A stretch of DNA of 64,000 bases from Holothuria scabra. Taxonomy: Eukaryota; Echinodermata; Holothuroidea; Aspidochirotida; Holothuriidae. Below the pieces are notes generated by a model. It worked only from the letters and a program-made list of their open reading frames with translations. It did no database searches and had not been told where the DNA came from. Within the stretch, counting starts at the first letter, position 1; every line of letters starts with the position of its first letter. The DNA is taken from contig CM074179.1 of assembly GCA_037179385.1 (NCBI GenBank), positions 2,480,001 through 2,544,000 of the forward strand, given 5' to 3'. Shown piece after piece: positions 11,871-23,649 of the stretch. The translations under genes and the position numbers were made by a program.

Positions 11871-12825
11871 GCTGATTTGTATGTTAAGTAATTGACTAGT
11901 AAGTAGTAGATGGATAGAAGACCATAGATCGCTATTGCTGCATCAGTGTGGAGGCTATAGAAAGTTAAGAAGATGCGATCACAGAGGTCTTTGAATCATG
12001 CGTCCACTGGGGTTCCTAAGGTATCCTAAGGTAAGATACGTAGTTTGTAGCTCGTATGCCTAAAACAGATATCAAAGTTTGTTTACAATTTTTCACAACT
12101 TTCATTGAGCACCCCATTTGTACAGAGGATTAAAACTAACAATAAATGATCTGTGATCACAGGGTAGATCTAGGATGTCTAGTCTTGCATCTATTTGATT
12201 TTTTATCTTGTTAGCGAGATGGATGTATTCTTTACTGGAGTTAGTTTGGTAACACATCTGAGCACTGGAAATGATAAACAAAACAAAAAAACAACAACAA
12301 CAAAAAAATAGGAATTTGTCTGACGTGACACCAGATTCATGATAACACTAGTGGTCTCTATGGTCCGGGTTTTCTATACTTTCCTTTCGAAATGACATGA
12401 ATTCTCACTAATAAAATCTCCGTACTTTATTTGTAATTATGTGTTTATAACGCAAAATTGTTAGCCTAGCCTGGAGTCTGACAGAGAACGGCCTTAACTC
12501 AGTTATTACACAGGAGCGCACCTCAGGGGCGGATTGGGCATGATACTGGTGCATATGCGTTATATGTTCATGTTTTAGTTACTCCATGGAGGGTTTACAA
12601 AACTGTTGAACCACGTTCATACCGTGTTCCCTTCAACTTTTAGAGAAACGGTTTTATGTTATGTTTTAAAGCGTAGTCATGATTTTTTTTTTTTCGTTCT
12701 AAGAGTTTTATTATCAGCACACGAACCTTTTTTACATAGTTTCCGAATCTGAAGGTTTGTTTTCATGGGAGACATAGTTTACAGTATCCCGTAACCAATT
12801 TTCCGATGTATCCCCCACCCCTCCC
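11871..12825. other. Intergenic, no gene seen
   Basis: AT-rich. A lone hAT-like end sequence (CAGGGGCGGATTGGGCAT) occurs near 12515, with no partner found. Confidence 0.35.
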
Positions 12826-12945
12826 CTTAGGATCAGTGTGGTAATCGAGCCACTAGATTAGTGACTCCATCGAGTCACCAGTTTTCAAACTTTTAAAGGG
12901 CAAGAACAGTCATCCCAAATTGAAGAAGTGTAGTAGACTGTCCAG

Positions 12946-15867
12946 CAGGGGTGACGCCAGGATTTTCCCGACAAGGGGGTCAAGCTCCCCGACGGGGGGG
13001 GGGGGGGCAGCAGTTCAAGGCCCCGACAAAGGCGATGGGTTAGTCCCGGTGGGACGTAACTTGACAGAATTTGAAGCGCGCTCAGCGCGCCGAAATTTTT
13101 TGCCTTTTTAAACAAACACTTAAAAACCTGAAGTTTATTTTTTGAAAGAAATTTGGCTTTTGTAATGACAATTAAAAATTGGGGGTATTATTGAAAAACC
13201 TATCCTTGATTTGAACAAATTCAAAAACGTTTCACACGCGACAGCTGAAATTCTGTTGGGGTTATGCATTTAATAGTTCTTGTCCTACGTAATAAGGTCT
13301 CAAGACGAGACTTAAATTTTGCCCGAAAAGTTTTTTATCCTTTTTTGAACCACGATTTGAAAATTAAGAGCTTATTTATTGCAGAAATTTTAGAATTTAA
13401 TATAAGAAAATTTGGTTTTTGGTAAGGTTATAATAAAAAATTTGGGTTCCTTATTAAGTGATATGCCTTTCAAGAGCAAAATTAGGTAGAATGTCGGGGT
13501 GATTAACAGAGTTGTCTGGTTATTTGTTGTACTGAGTATCCATCAAAATTGGAAAATTTTGCCACTTTTAACAGTCTGAAACTTATATTATGACAGATTT
13601 TGGTATTTTTATGGAAGCATTTGACCTTCTTATAAGAAAAATCCAGTAGGGGGTAATCTGTAGTTTTGTACAGCTTTGTTGGGATTACTGAAAATCATCA
13701 GGTAGATTAATGCCCTCGGATCATATTGGAAAATGTTCCCGTGGAAAAAGTTTGGCTTCCCATATATTTGAAGTTCTGACATAGGCCGACGGGAGTGTTT
13801 CAGTTTGGAAGGGGACAAAATTGTTTTGTTTTTCTTTTGTCCGAAAAATATAATATTGACCGAAAAACTACAAGTGGAGCGCACAGATCGATATTTTTGA
13901 AAAATTAAGAACCACCAGAAAGCAGGAAAAGGCTTTTCCACAGCCGGGCTGGTAACTAGAAACAAAGTACCAATATAGTCATTGTTTTGAGCTTTCTTTC
14001 TCAATAAAATTTTCACTTTGTAATACTGCCCCAAAACGAAGAATAATATGCAAGCATGCATTGTTCTGTTACGTAATTTTTTCGACCAAAACGCTTTCTA
14101 AGCGGAGCGCCACCCATCAGTTGGCGCGGAACGTAAAAAAAATTGTTAAAAAAAAACTAACACCAAAGACACCCGAAAATGGCATTCCCCAGACTTGAGC
14201 AGTCGTTATTTTGAACTTTCCTTTGAAATAGAAATTTCACTTTAATAGAAAAATAAACTTGGTAAGTGATCAGAAAACTACCAGATAAAAGGTACGGTAC
14301 TGCTACAATTAGATGTAATGGACTTGTCTCTTTTCGGGGGGAAACTATGCAAAAACATACTGTTTTTTTACTCTACCAGGAATCTTTGTTATATTCAATT
14401 GCAATTTCCACTAAAAAGATGAAATTTTCTTCGAGACTGCCCGAACTCCAGACAAAATTATCTTACTTCCAGCGTATTTGAAAAAATGTCACGTTACAAG
14501 GTGGCTTGAAATGAATTTTCAGTCAGACTTAAGGGGAGACATATTCAAGCCACTGTTTATCATTATGTGTGGCCCAAAACGGCCTAGCCGATTTTCGTTA
14601 CCGTTTCTAGAATTCGGCTGTCGGGACAGGCAATATGGCAGACCATTGGGCAATGCATGTCGTACGGACCTTTGCCAGAGAGTCGGGAGGACTTTAGAAA
14701 ATGACCATTATGTAATGCCTGCACATGAAAAACAACTTGTCCGTTTTTGTAAGAAAAATTTGGAATTGTCAGTTTCCTTGAAGAATATGGTCTTCTAGTA
14801 TACAAAATCAAGAAGATCGTCGGGGTGAATGAAGTTATCAGGTCCACATTTTTTTTATCGCGGGCCTGTATATGAAAGATCCCCGATGAAATTGGATTTT
14901 CTCTCAACAACAGGAGGAGGAAGTCTTCCCCAACGGGGCATGACCTTGCGCGCACGGACTGAAGATGGGAGGAGGGATAGCAGAGCTAGTAAGAAGTGAT
15001 TAAAACTGATTAAAGGCCAGGTCACACTACAACGATATCGGATCGGATTTCGCTCCGATTTTTGTAAGGGTTAATTAATATCTCCTTCATCTTTGGTCGG
15101 AGAGAAACAAAAATTTGCCAACCAGTGCAGACTACGAAATTCTAAGTAACTTATACCAATTATTCCGTGACGCTACATCCACAGACAACTTTTATTGGAT
15201 ACGCGTTAAAGCTATTTGACGATGTGACGTCACGAAATAAGTAGTATATATTTGACTTCCGTATTCCTCTCATACCGATCGTATATTTACACGGGATGGC
15301 AAATTTTTGGTTCTTTCCGAAAACGGATGGAGGAGATTTTAACTAAAACTGACAAAAATCGGATTGTTTTCCGATCCGATATCGCTGTAGTGTGTACTGG
15401 GCTTAACTTCGATGCATTAAAAGTAGGGTAACAAACGAAAAAAAAATCATAAAGAAAAAAAAGTTCACGATCATCCATCCAGTAACTTCAGTCCTTTACG
15501 TTTTTCATTTTCAGGCCTTCCGCAAAAAATGCCGCCCTTCCCTGCCGGGGGTGAGATAGGACAATTAAGGTACATGGAATGAGGTATAACAGAGCTAAGA
15601 ATAACTGATCGAAATTCGATTCCCAATATGCTTTAAAATAGCATTGCAAAACAAAAAAATGTGTTCAAGATTACCCACCTGGTAACTTCAGTCCTTTTAG
15701 GTCTTTAATTAATTAATTAATTAAAATTAATTCAGTAACTAATTGATAAATTGATTCATTAACTAATTTTATTATTTTTAGGCCTCCCCGACGAAATCGC
15801 AGACCTTCCCGACGGGGGGGGGGCATGCCCCCCCGCCCCTCCCCCTTCCCCGCTGGCGCCACTCCTG
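12946..15867. mobile_element. hAT-like non-autonomous element, 2.9 kb (third nesting level)
   Basis: Left terminus CAGGGGTGACGCCAGG; right terminus, reverse-complemented, CAGGAGTGGCGCCAGC. Exact 8-bp target duplication CTGTCCAG at 12938-12945 and 15868-15875. The interior has G-runs next to both ends, the GC hairpin (GAAGCGCGCTCAGCGCGCCG, from 13073), and diverged internal direct repeats on the right side (CAGTAACTTCAGTCCTTT, then AGGCCT...CCGACGGGGG; about 14870-15000, 15480-15640 and 15660-15830). The open frames inside (for example 13630-14061, minus) have no transposase motif. Confidence 0.85.
15014..15402. mobile_element. TTAA-flanked MITE, 389 bp (innermost element)
   Basis: Terminal inverted repeats of about 50 bp. 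The left begins AGGCCAGGTCACACTACAAC then GATATCGGATCGGA; the right, reverse-complemented, begins GCCCAGTACACACTACAGCG then GATATCGGATCGGA. TTAA flanks both sides (15010-15013 and 15403-15406). No coding sequence. It interrupts an internal repeat of the 2.9-kb hAT-like element. Confidence 0.85.
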
Positions 15868-16429
15868 CTGTCCAGTTTCATGATTGGCTGTTGGGAGTCT
15901 TGTGGCAATGTTTTTCTCTTCAAATGTGAAATTTACCAGAAATGACTGGTTGGTTTACCTTGAATATGCAATAGTAAAGTCATAAAATGTAATGAAAGAT
16001 ACTTTGAAGAGAAATAAGACGAAATAAGATGTGCTATTTAGCTTTTTCTTCAAAATAAGTTTGGGTGACTGCTCTTTACTTTTAAGTGACTCGAATCGAT
16101 TTGTTGACTTTCGAGTCACTGTACTATTTCAATGGGAAAATTACTCCTGAATTCTATCGAGTCACTATCATTTTGAGAGGTAGTGACTCGACTCGTGACT
16201 TGTTACAACACTGCTTAAGATCGCATCCCATAATGCCATAGTCAGGAAATTTCACAATTCCTGGGCACGACGTCCTCGTCATCATTATGTAACAACTACC
16301 ACATTCAGTCAACGTGTAATCTCAGATTGATAAAAGTGCAGAATCTTCAATAATTCCACCCGGAAACTTCTTATGTTTCAAATCTCGATCTGACTAACTC
16401 AAATACAGAAATATGGTTCTCGATCCCCT

Positions 16430-19390
16430 CAGATGATGTCGTGTCTTGTGTTACTTAGTGGTTCGTTCTAGGACCTAGTCTTTTTCTTGCCCACATAAAT
16501 GATATTGTTAATGCTGCAACTTCTAATGTTAGGCCTTTTGCCGATGACTGTGTTTGTTATTGGGTAGTAGAAAATACTAATGGTTGTCGTTAGTTTCAGG
16601 GTGACATTAGCTATCTTGGTCTTTGAGCTTAAACTTGGGGCATGCGTTTTCAGCCCTCCAAATGTAACTTCATTACTCTCACGAGAAAGAGGAGCTCTGT
16701 TCATTTCGATTATGCCTTGAATGGTGAGAAGTTAACTAAGGCAGATTCGGTCAAGCACTTGAGGGGTTTGTATCACAAAGAATCTTAACTGGGCTAAGCA
16801 CATTCAGGCTGTGCAATTAGGGCATTGAGCAGAATTCTTGGTATACTCAAAAGGAATCTGTCCTTCTGCTCTCGTGATGTTAAGTTAGCAGCTTACAAAG
16901 GTCTTCTCCGCTCTGTATTAATGTATGCTAGCAGTTCCGTGTGGGATCAACACCAGATTCATTTTAAGGATAAGCTAGAAAGCGTTCAGGGGAGACCGGC
17001 TCGTTTTATCAGTGGCGATTTTTCTCGGGAACCAGGGTCTGTGACATCGATCCTGAAGGACCTTTACCTACCTACGCTGATCATTTGTTCACTAAAGGCT
17101 TCTTTGGTAAGGCTCATATTCCAATGGACAGACTTAGGCACCCTATCCGTAGAACTCGAACTCGCGCAGTGGAGTAACCAGCGGGGGGGGGGGCTTGGGG
17201 GCAAACTGCCCCGCGGACGCAAAAAAGGGAAGGGAAGAAAAAACGGGAAGGGAAGGAAGGGAGTGAAAGAAAGGAAAAAAGGGAAAAGAGAGGGAAAAAG
17301 AGAAAATGAAAAGAGAAAAAGGGGAAGGAAAGGAAAGAAAGGTAGAAGAAAGAAGAAAACGGAAAAGAAGGGGAAAGGAAAGAAAGGGAAAGGAAAAAAG
17401 AGAAAAATGAGAAAAGAAAGAAAGTGGGTGAACTATAACATCAAAAGCAAGATTGATCTGCATTCATGGAACACTGTTTTGGTCAATATATGAAAATTCA
17501 TTTAGGGAAATATATGAACATTCATTTAGTCCCCTAAAGTTAACAAAATAATATATGAGGTCCACTTTATCGGAGGAAAGACTTTCCGCTCTTACCCTTT
17601 GTCAGACAGTCTGGAGGACTTTAGAAAAGCAATCATTATCAGATTTGCTACCAATATTTGAAGGAAGTGCAGATTCTTCAGTAATTGCTCCAACTCTTTA
17701 AACTTCCTCACAGGAAACCCAGAATCCAAAGCTTTCTGCAATAAAAGCTCCATATCAACAAATTATTGTTCCAAAATGGCAGAAATTCGGCGCGCTTCGC
17801 GCGCCGCAATACATCACTAACATAGTGGTGTTCACATTTGCAAGAAAAATCGGAAAACTTGGCTATTACTTACAAGCCGGAGACATGGCATTTCCAGCTG
17901 TCTGAGGGGTCGCGATTTTTCAAAATTTTCTGAAAGTTCCGCGCCAACTAAGGTAGTATTTCTGTCAAGACTTCGTATTCTACGCAGGGGAACCATTGGC
18001 CTACCGTACCCAAATGCTCTCATATACACCTGTCATCAGATACCTTTCAACCCTCTCAGTTGTGTAGTCTTTGTAGATATGGATTCTTTACTTACTGAAA
18101 TGTTAAAATTTTAACAATATTCAATGTTGCAGAGCAGTTGCGTAGCTACAGGGGACAGGGCGATTGCGCCCTTGCTCGAAAAAGTGAAAATCGAAAATTT
18201 ACTATTTGAGACACCCGTCAAATACAGTGCGGTTTTCCAAGTTTTCCTTCATAAAATTCCGAATTCTCCTTAATAAAAGTTCCATATTCGAAATAATTAT
18301 TTTTAAAGAAGGCAAAATTTTCCGCGCGTCTTAAATTGTAACCCTTAAAGATGTAAGTGATCGCTCATAAAACAGTCAGTGAAATATTTTGCCCTAGCTG
18401 CTACCGTGCCGTTTCCCTAAAATTGTCTTCAATATATGCTTTCATTTTTGTCCAAAAAAGGCAACAAAGTTTCGAAAGTTTTCTTAATGTCGTCGAGAAG
18501 GCTTAATCCGCTCTCCTGAGATAACACGATCTTCAGTCGACATGCTATCTCGGAGTTATGCAAGTAGGGAACTCAGATTCTTTGGTAGTCCCCCAAAAAT
18601 ACAAATTTCCTTTCAGGAAACCCTGAATCTAATCTGTTATTTTCAATAAAAGCTCCGTATTTACAAATGTGTAAAAGGACCCAAATTTTCGGTACGTACC
18701 TTATACAGTAGTGTTCACACTTAGAAAAAAAAAATCAGATTTATTTAGAAAATTGTTCTTGCTCGTAAGAAAAGCAAAAAAAATAGCATAAGAAATGTAC
18801 CATTTGGTCAATGAGGTAGGGTGAGTTGCATGGTCCGAAATTGTTGTCCCCCTTCCCCCAATTCCCGCAGGGACCACGAAGACGGGGGGGGGGGGGCTAG
18901 CAGCTAGGGGGCTTTTTAGCCCCGCACTTTTTGTTTGCATTCTGGGCCGCCTTAAAGTGCATTTGTTTTATTGGACATATTAGGCCGATTCGATGATTAG
19001 CCCACACACTTCAAAATTCACTCCGCGGCCTCTTTCCCGTAAGGTCCTAAGACACCCACAAACTAACACAGCTCAACTAGTGCAAAATCGGGAAACCTCT
19101 TTGCTATTGCCCCCGGACAGTCAGGTCTGGTTACGCCACTGAACTAGCGGAATGCATGACCTCCATTTGTGTCATGCATACTCTAGAACTAACTGTGCTA
19201 CAAATTTAGCTTCTTACATTCCATAGTCTCCCAGCTGATCTCATCGATATAGTGCCCACGGTCATAAAGACCCGGTAAATCGTATTACCAGTTTTGTTAG
19301 GGCTTAGGGGGCAACTCCGACGCGTGCGTGGTGAGAAAATGTCCGGTTGTGCGGATGTGTCACTATTTTCGAAAGAAGAAGAAAATCCGC
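16430..19390 (+). pseudogene. Decayed LINE-B-like RT fragment, split by a hAT-like element
   Basis: Upstream of 17158 the frames read pieces of an RT palm: LAHINDIVN, RPFADDCVCYW, TWGMRFQPSKCNFIT, then an open stretch starting near 16825 (LGILKRNLSFCSRDVKLAAYKG). After the 1975-bp insertion the same gene resumes at 19142 (ATGCATGACCTCCATTTGTG, then AATTTAGCTTCTTACATTCC). It ends with GGATGTGTCAC and AAGAAGAAG near 19385, the 3' terminus seen in the LINE-B copies at 22290-22339 and 41490-41600. Several frameshifts and stops; an older, diverged relative of LINE-B. Confidence 0.75.
17167..19141. mobile_element. hAT-like non-autonomous element, 1.98 kb
   Basis: Terminal inverted repeats: CAGTGGAGTAACCAG at the left, and CTGGTTACGCCACTG at the right (reverse complement CAGTGGCGTAACCAG). 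The target duplication is AACTCGCG (17159-17166) and AACTAGCG (19142-19149), one mismatch. It carries a purine-rich A/G tract at 17220-17430, the GC hairpin at 17788-17806 (minus orientation), and body sequence shared with the elements at 12946 and 36234. A second hAT-like start (CAGTTGCGTAGCTACAGG, 18135) suggests an internal solo end. No transposase. Confidence 0.85.
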
Positions 19391-20278
19391 TGATAGGAAT
19401 CCTCAGATCTCGGCTTCCGTATGTACTCGGTTGTACGTTGCGTATTATCCACAGTAGAATTTGAGCCAATCAAATACTAACAAATATAGTTATAAAGCTT
19501 GCTGACACATTTGGAAGGTCTTGGCTAATAACCAAAATGAAAAGTATTGACTGGGTAAACTGTAAGGTGTGTGTTCTTTCTAATGTTTATGAAAGACAAA
19601 TATGTTATTCAAAAACATTTTATTAGAATCCCTTCGATACAATCAAGGTATTTGGTCGTTCTTGCATGACATGCAGAGGGGTGCTATCATAGTAGAATGG
19701 TATATGTCTGTGATACAATAGAAGGCTCTCTAAACGCTTGCTTGTCATAGTTTGGAGCCTGTACCATTTGACGTCATAAACCAGTGTTGTCTGTCTATTC
19801 TTAAAAATTTTGCAAAGCACACGCCTAGGATGACGTCATTCTTAACAGCCTTGCGTATGATTGCATAACACTACAGACTTGTGTACGTGGATTGTGTTAT
19901 GCGTATGTGCCAACTGTCAATATTGCGTACAAACAAATGTTAATTATTTGCACAGAACTACCGGGCTGGCACAGAACTTTTATCAGGAAACAAGTCAAAC
20001 AATTTCTGCTATTACAATGGCGCTAACTTTTCCCAAAGACGTGATGAATTCGGTTTCGAGTGGCAAACCCTTTGTTTTAAACTTCTGACGTGTTGACAAG
20101 TAAAGATAAAGTTTCATTTTCCAGTAAGTAAGCAGCAGGTAATCTCAATCAGCATCTGTCAGTTTCAAACTCAGAGTCAGACTTAGTAGTAGTATGCCCG
20201 CCTTCACCTTTCGCGGAACTAACGTAGGCCGTGGTAAAACAGTTTGTAACGTTAGACCTAGGCCTAACTAGGGTTAAT
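19391..20278. other. Intergenic, no gene seen
   Basis: Low coding potential; no repeat family recognised. The last 40 bases include CCTAGGCCTAACTAGGG, a common word in this window's spacers. Confidence 0.35.
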
Positions 20279-20289
20279 AGTATTAGTAT

Positions 20290-22339
20290 TCCCTTGATGC
20301 CCATAAACAAATCGATGTGTTTATCTTGGATTTTGAGAAGGCCTTCGATACTGCTCCTCATGAACTGCTGAAGACCAAGCTGTATACACTTGGTGTTTCA
20401 AATCAGATTCTTCGTTGGGTTGATGACTTTCTTGTTGATCGTAAACAATCTGTTGTTGTCAGTGGAACCCAGTCTCCCCCGATGCAAGTTCTGTCTGGAG
20501 TTCCCCAGGGGTCTGTTCTAGGACCGATTCTCTTCTTGGTTCATATCAGTGATATTGCTTCAGAAAGATCTGGATAGGTTATTTTCATGGTCTCAGACTT
20601 GGCAAATGTCTTTTAATGCTGATAAGTGCAAAGTCCTCCACTTTGGTTCTAAGAATCCCCACCATGATTATACTATGAATGGTACTAATTTGAACAAAGT
20701 GACTTCTGAGAAAGACCTTGGTGTAGTTATTACAAGAGATTTGAAGTCATCTAGGCAATGTGCAGCTACTGCTGCAAGGGCAAATAGGGTGCTTGGGTTG
20801 ATCAGGAGGAATTTTAAGAGTTTTAGTAAAGAAATTGTGCTAAATTTGTATAAGCAGCTGGTTCGACCCCATCTCGACTATGCTGCACAGGCCTGGAGTC
20901 CCTTCTTTGAAAAGGACAAATTGCTTTTAGAGCAAGTTCAGAAGAGAGCTACCCGACTCATACCTGAGGTTAAAAATCTACCTTATTCCCAAAGGCTTAA
21001 GCTGCTTGGGCTTACCACTTTGGAGCTGAGAAGGATTAGGGGGGACATGCTCCAGGTATACAAATTTCTATCTGAAGGGAATCCTTTGTTAGCTTGCAGT
21101 TATTTAAAGGTCCAGAGTAATCCTCGGGTTAGAGGCCATTGCAAAAAGCTTGAAAAGTCTTTTGCTAGTCTTGACATTAGGAAGTTCAGTTTCTCTCATA
21201 GGGTTGTTAGTGAGTGGAATAGCCTGCCTGAGTGGGTTGTTAACTCCACATCAGTGCACCGTTTTAAGGTTAATATTGACAAGTTTTTCCATGACTGTGG
21301 TAGAATCTAATCTTTCTGGGCTCTTTAGGTGTTGGTGGTTTGCTTTGTTTTGGGGGGTTTTTGGATTACAGGGCATCTTATGGGGCCTTTACAGCCCTCC
21401 TTTGCCCTTGAACCTGTTATGTTATGTTATGTTATATCGTCGATGGTGTTGCTTCCAAGGTTCGTCTTTTTGCAGATGATTGTGTCTGTTACCGTATTAT
21501 TGAGTCCGATGAGGATTGTCACAAACTTCAGAATGATATCATGCAGTTGGGGCTGTGGGCTTCCACGTGGGGCATGAGATTTCAGCCCACTAAGTGTAGT
21601 GTTATTACTTTTGCTCGGAAAAAAAGTCCCATACTTTTTAGGTATGTTCTAAATAGGATTGAGCTCCCGAGGGTACATAGTATTAAGTATCTCGGAATTA
21701 CCATCACTAAAGATCTGAACTGGGAAAAGCATATCCAAAATATCTGTAACAAGGGAAATAAGATTCTTGGTATTTTGTATAGAAACCTATCTTCCTGCCC
21801 TGGTGATGTCAAGTTAATGGCTTATAAAGGAATCCTTCGGCCTGTGCTGGAGTATGCCAGTAGTGTTTGGGACCCCTACCAGGTTTACCTGCGCGACAAG
21901 CTTGAGAGAATACAAAAACGGTCTGCTAGATTCATTGCCTCTGTCTATTCTAGGGAGCCAGGATCAATGACCAGGCTCCTTAAGGAACTAAACCTTCTGC
22001 CCTTAACTGATAGGCGGAGGAAAAGTAGATTGATCCTTTTTTCCAAAGGTGTGTTTGGCCAGGCTCAATTACCTGTTGATTGTCTCCAGGGGCCTACTCG
22101 TAGGACCCGTTTAATGCATGACCTTCATGTCTGTCTCCCACATACTAGTACAAACTGTTATAAATTTAGCTTCCTGCCTCGAACCATTAAGGATTGGAAT
22201 TATCTCCCCCTGAATGTAATGTGGGTTGCCTCTGTCCATAAGGACCCTATTACCTATATTACTGGGCATATTTAGCCTCTCGACGCATGCGTGGTGAAAG
22301 AATGTCCTTTGGATGTGTCACCTTTTTTGAAGAAGAAGA
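20290..22339 (+). mobile_element. LINE-B copy, 5'-truncated, interrupted by LINE-A
   Basis: The 5' part (20290-20552) encodes the RT stretch VFILDFEKAFDTAPHELLKT through SGVPQGSVLGPILFLVHISDI. The 3' part (about 21436-22275) encodes VRLFADDCVCYRI, the thumb, and a C-terminus ending DPITYITGHI. The 3' UTR ends GGATGTGTCACC...GAAGAAGAAGAA. The flanking duplication AGTATTAGTAT (11 bp) lies at 20279-20289 and 22340-22350. It closely resembles the minus-strand copy at 41490-45545. CR1/L2-type non-LTR retrotransposon; not intact. Confidence 0.88.
20553..21435 (+). mobile_element. LINE-A 3' fragment inserted in LINE-B
   Basis: Starts abruptly at CTTCAGAAAGATCTGGATAG, inside the RT palm/thumb of LINE-A. 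It stays open to the TAA near 21308 (253-residue frame ending FKVNIDKFFHDCGRI). The 3' UTR ends in ATGTT repeats at about 21415-21435. By eye it is about 98% identical to 39732-40609 of the longer LINE-A copy. LINE-B resumes directly after (ATCGTCGATGGTGTTGCTTC), so target duplication is minimal or absent. Confidence 0.9.
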
Positions 22340-22350
22340 AGTATTAGTAT

Positions 22351-23623
22351 AATAGGCTGTGCTAACACAATAAAAGAAATCACTTTGATTCACTTTGATT
22401 ATGATAGCACACAACATTACACGAGTGAGAAATTTGTTGTAAGCAGACAAAGAATCCTAGCATTGCAAGCTCTGACATGAACGTTGCATCGACGATTTCT
22501 GATTCTAACACAGTGAAGCAATGGGACTGAACACCCAGTAAAGCCTGCTTAAAACATTGGCTCGTGTGTTCAGTTCACCTGATTAACTCACTTGCTTTGT
22601 TGTTTTGATAGCTACATACTGGAGAACGGTATAGTGTTATTGTACAACAGATTGCTGCGCGATGCATTCGTAAATTCAATCATGAAGCTGCCTTGCTGCT
22701 TACTAACTAAACTTACTGTTTTCTGTAAAAATAGAAATTAAGGCAGACGGGAGTTATCATATCACCTGAGAGAAGTTAAATATCCTAAAAATACATCTGT
22801 TCAAGAAAAAGCAGCTGGTGATTTGTATGGATCAACAAGATTTGATGATCCTTTGGTGAATCATCATATTGTAAATTGTGTCTTACCATAGATCTCTGCA
22901 GCATGTACTGTAGTACCTGCAAATTGACTGAGGCAAAGGTAAGGTATGTGGGAGTGGGACAAGCATTAGGTTCTGGTTGGATACTGCAATTACTGTACAG
23001 GTAGAATGGATGTCAACTAGTGTGGAAGAATCAAGGGTTTTAAGGAAACATCATGTATTTATGGCCTAAGGTGTTCAGCTTTTCATTTTGAGTTCACCTG
23101 TAGTCATGTACTTTCTCAGGTGGTATTGTCTGTTTCTCCCCCTTTCTCTTTTTCCCTCTCCCTTTTTTTTCTGGGATCTTCCTACTGTAGGAGACAAGCC
23201 TCTATTTCTATTTTTGTATACTTTAACAATTTCTATCAAATATTGTGAAAGACCAAGTAAGTGAAATGAAATTAATTTTATGCTGGGAACATTTATGATC
23301 AAACTGCATCCTCTACCATTTAGTGTAGTTCAAGGTTAAGAAGTCCACAGAAAAGACAAGCACCCCTATAGTTCTGGGTACAACAAAATTTACAGTAGGT
23401 CTCTTTCCCAGAAAAGTTGGACATTTTTGTTGAAAATTCTGACAGTTGGAAAAAATGTTTTCATTTTTGCACATAAAGGTAGAGGAACTTTTACTTCCAT
23501 CTAAGGAAATATGAACATTTTTCTCAATTTTGAAAGTTATAAATTTATGAGGTCCATCAATCTTCTAATCTAGTCTATTTACTGGCTTGAAGTACTGTCA
23601 TTGCTGACTTTTTTTCTTTACAG
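22351..23623. other. Upstream region of FICD
   Basis: No coding exon recognised. A pyrimidine-rich acceptor (TTTTTTTCTTTACAG) ends at 23623, so FICD probably has at least one non-coding 5' exon here or further upstream. No TATA box or CpG-rich promoter could be assigned. Confidence 0.4.
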
Positions 23624-23649
23624 AACTGTTAAAGTGACTTTTTTTAAAA

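Larger units (their letters stand above)
12893..16085. mobile_element. TTAA-flanked MITE (second nesting level), split by a hAT-like insertion
   Basis: Ends are TTAAAGGGCAAGAACAGTCA at 12893 and GGGTGACTGCTCTTTACTTT then TTAA at 16082-16085, so the terminal repeats face inward. Its two halves (12893-12945 and 15876-16085) rejoin to the sequence seen uninterrupted at 48355-48625 (reverse complement), which shows the intervening 2.9 kb is an insertion. TTAA flanks are typical of piggyBac/Kolobok-type targets; the superfamily is not proven. Confidence 0.82.
12834..16213. mobile_element. hAT-like non-autonomous element (outermost of four nested elements)
   Basis: Left end CAGTGTGGTAATCGAGCCAC; the right end, reverse-complemented, reads CAGTGTTGTAACAAGTCACG, a plausible hAT-type terminal inverted repeat. 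The flanking 8-mers are CTTAGGAT (12826-12833) and CTTAAGAT (16214-16221), a one-mismatch target duplication of hAT length. Both subterminal regions carry repeated GTGACTCGA/TCGAGTCAC words. Removing the nested insertions leaves only about 190 bp, so this is a MITE with no transposase. Confidence 0.8.

Noticed and set aside
12515..12545. hAT-type end CAGGGGCGGATTGGGCAT as a complete element
   Set aside because: No matching right end or 8-bp duplication found nearby. Similar unpaired ends at 18135 and 24178.
13630..14061. 143-codon minus-strand frame as a transposase
   Set aside because: No DDE, hAT dimerisation or zinc-finger motif; composition follows the surrounding AT-rich repeat.
17143..17493. 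Lys/Arg/Gly-rich plus-strand frame (17200-17490) and Ser/Phe-rich minus-strand frame
   Set aside because: Both are translations of an A/G low-complexity tract inside the hAT-like element; the plus frame simply continues from the LINE fragment.
20317..20577. Short frame ending DIASERSG as an independent protein
   Set aside because: It runs across the junction where LINE-A is inserted into LINE-B.
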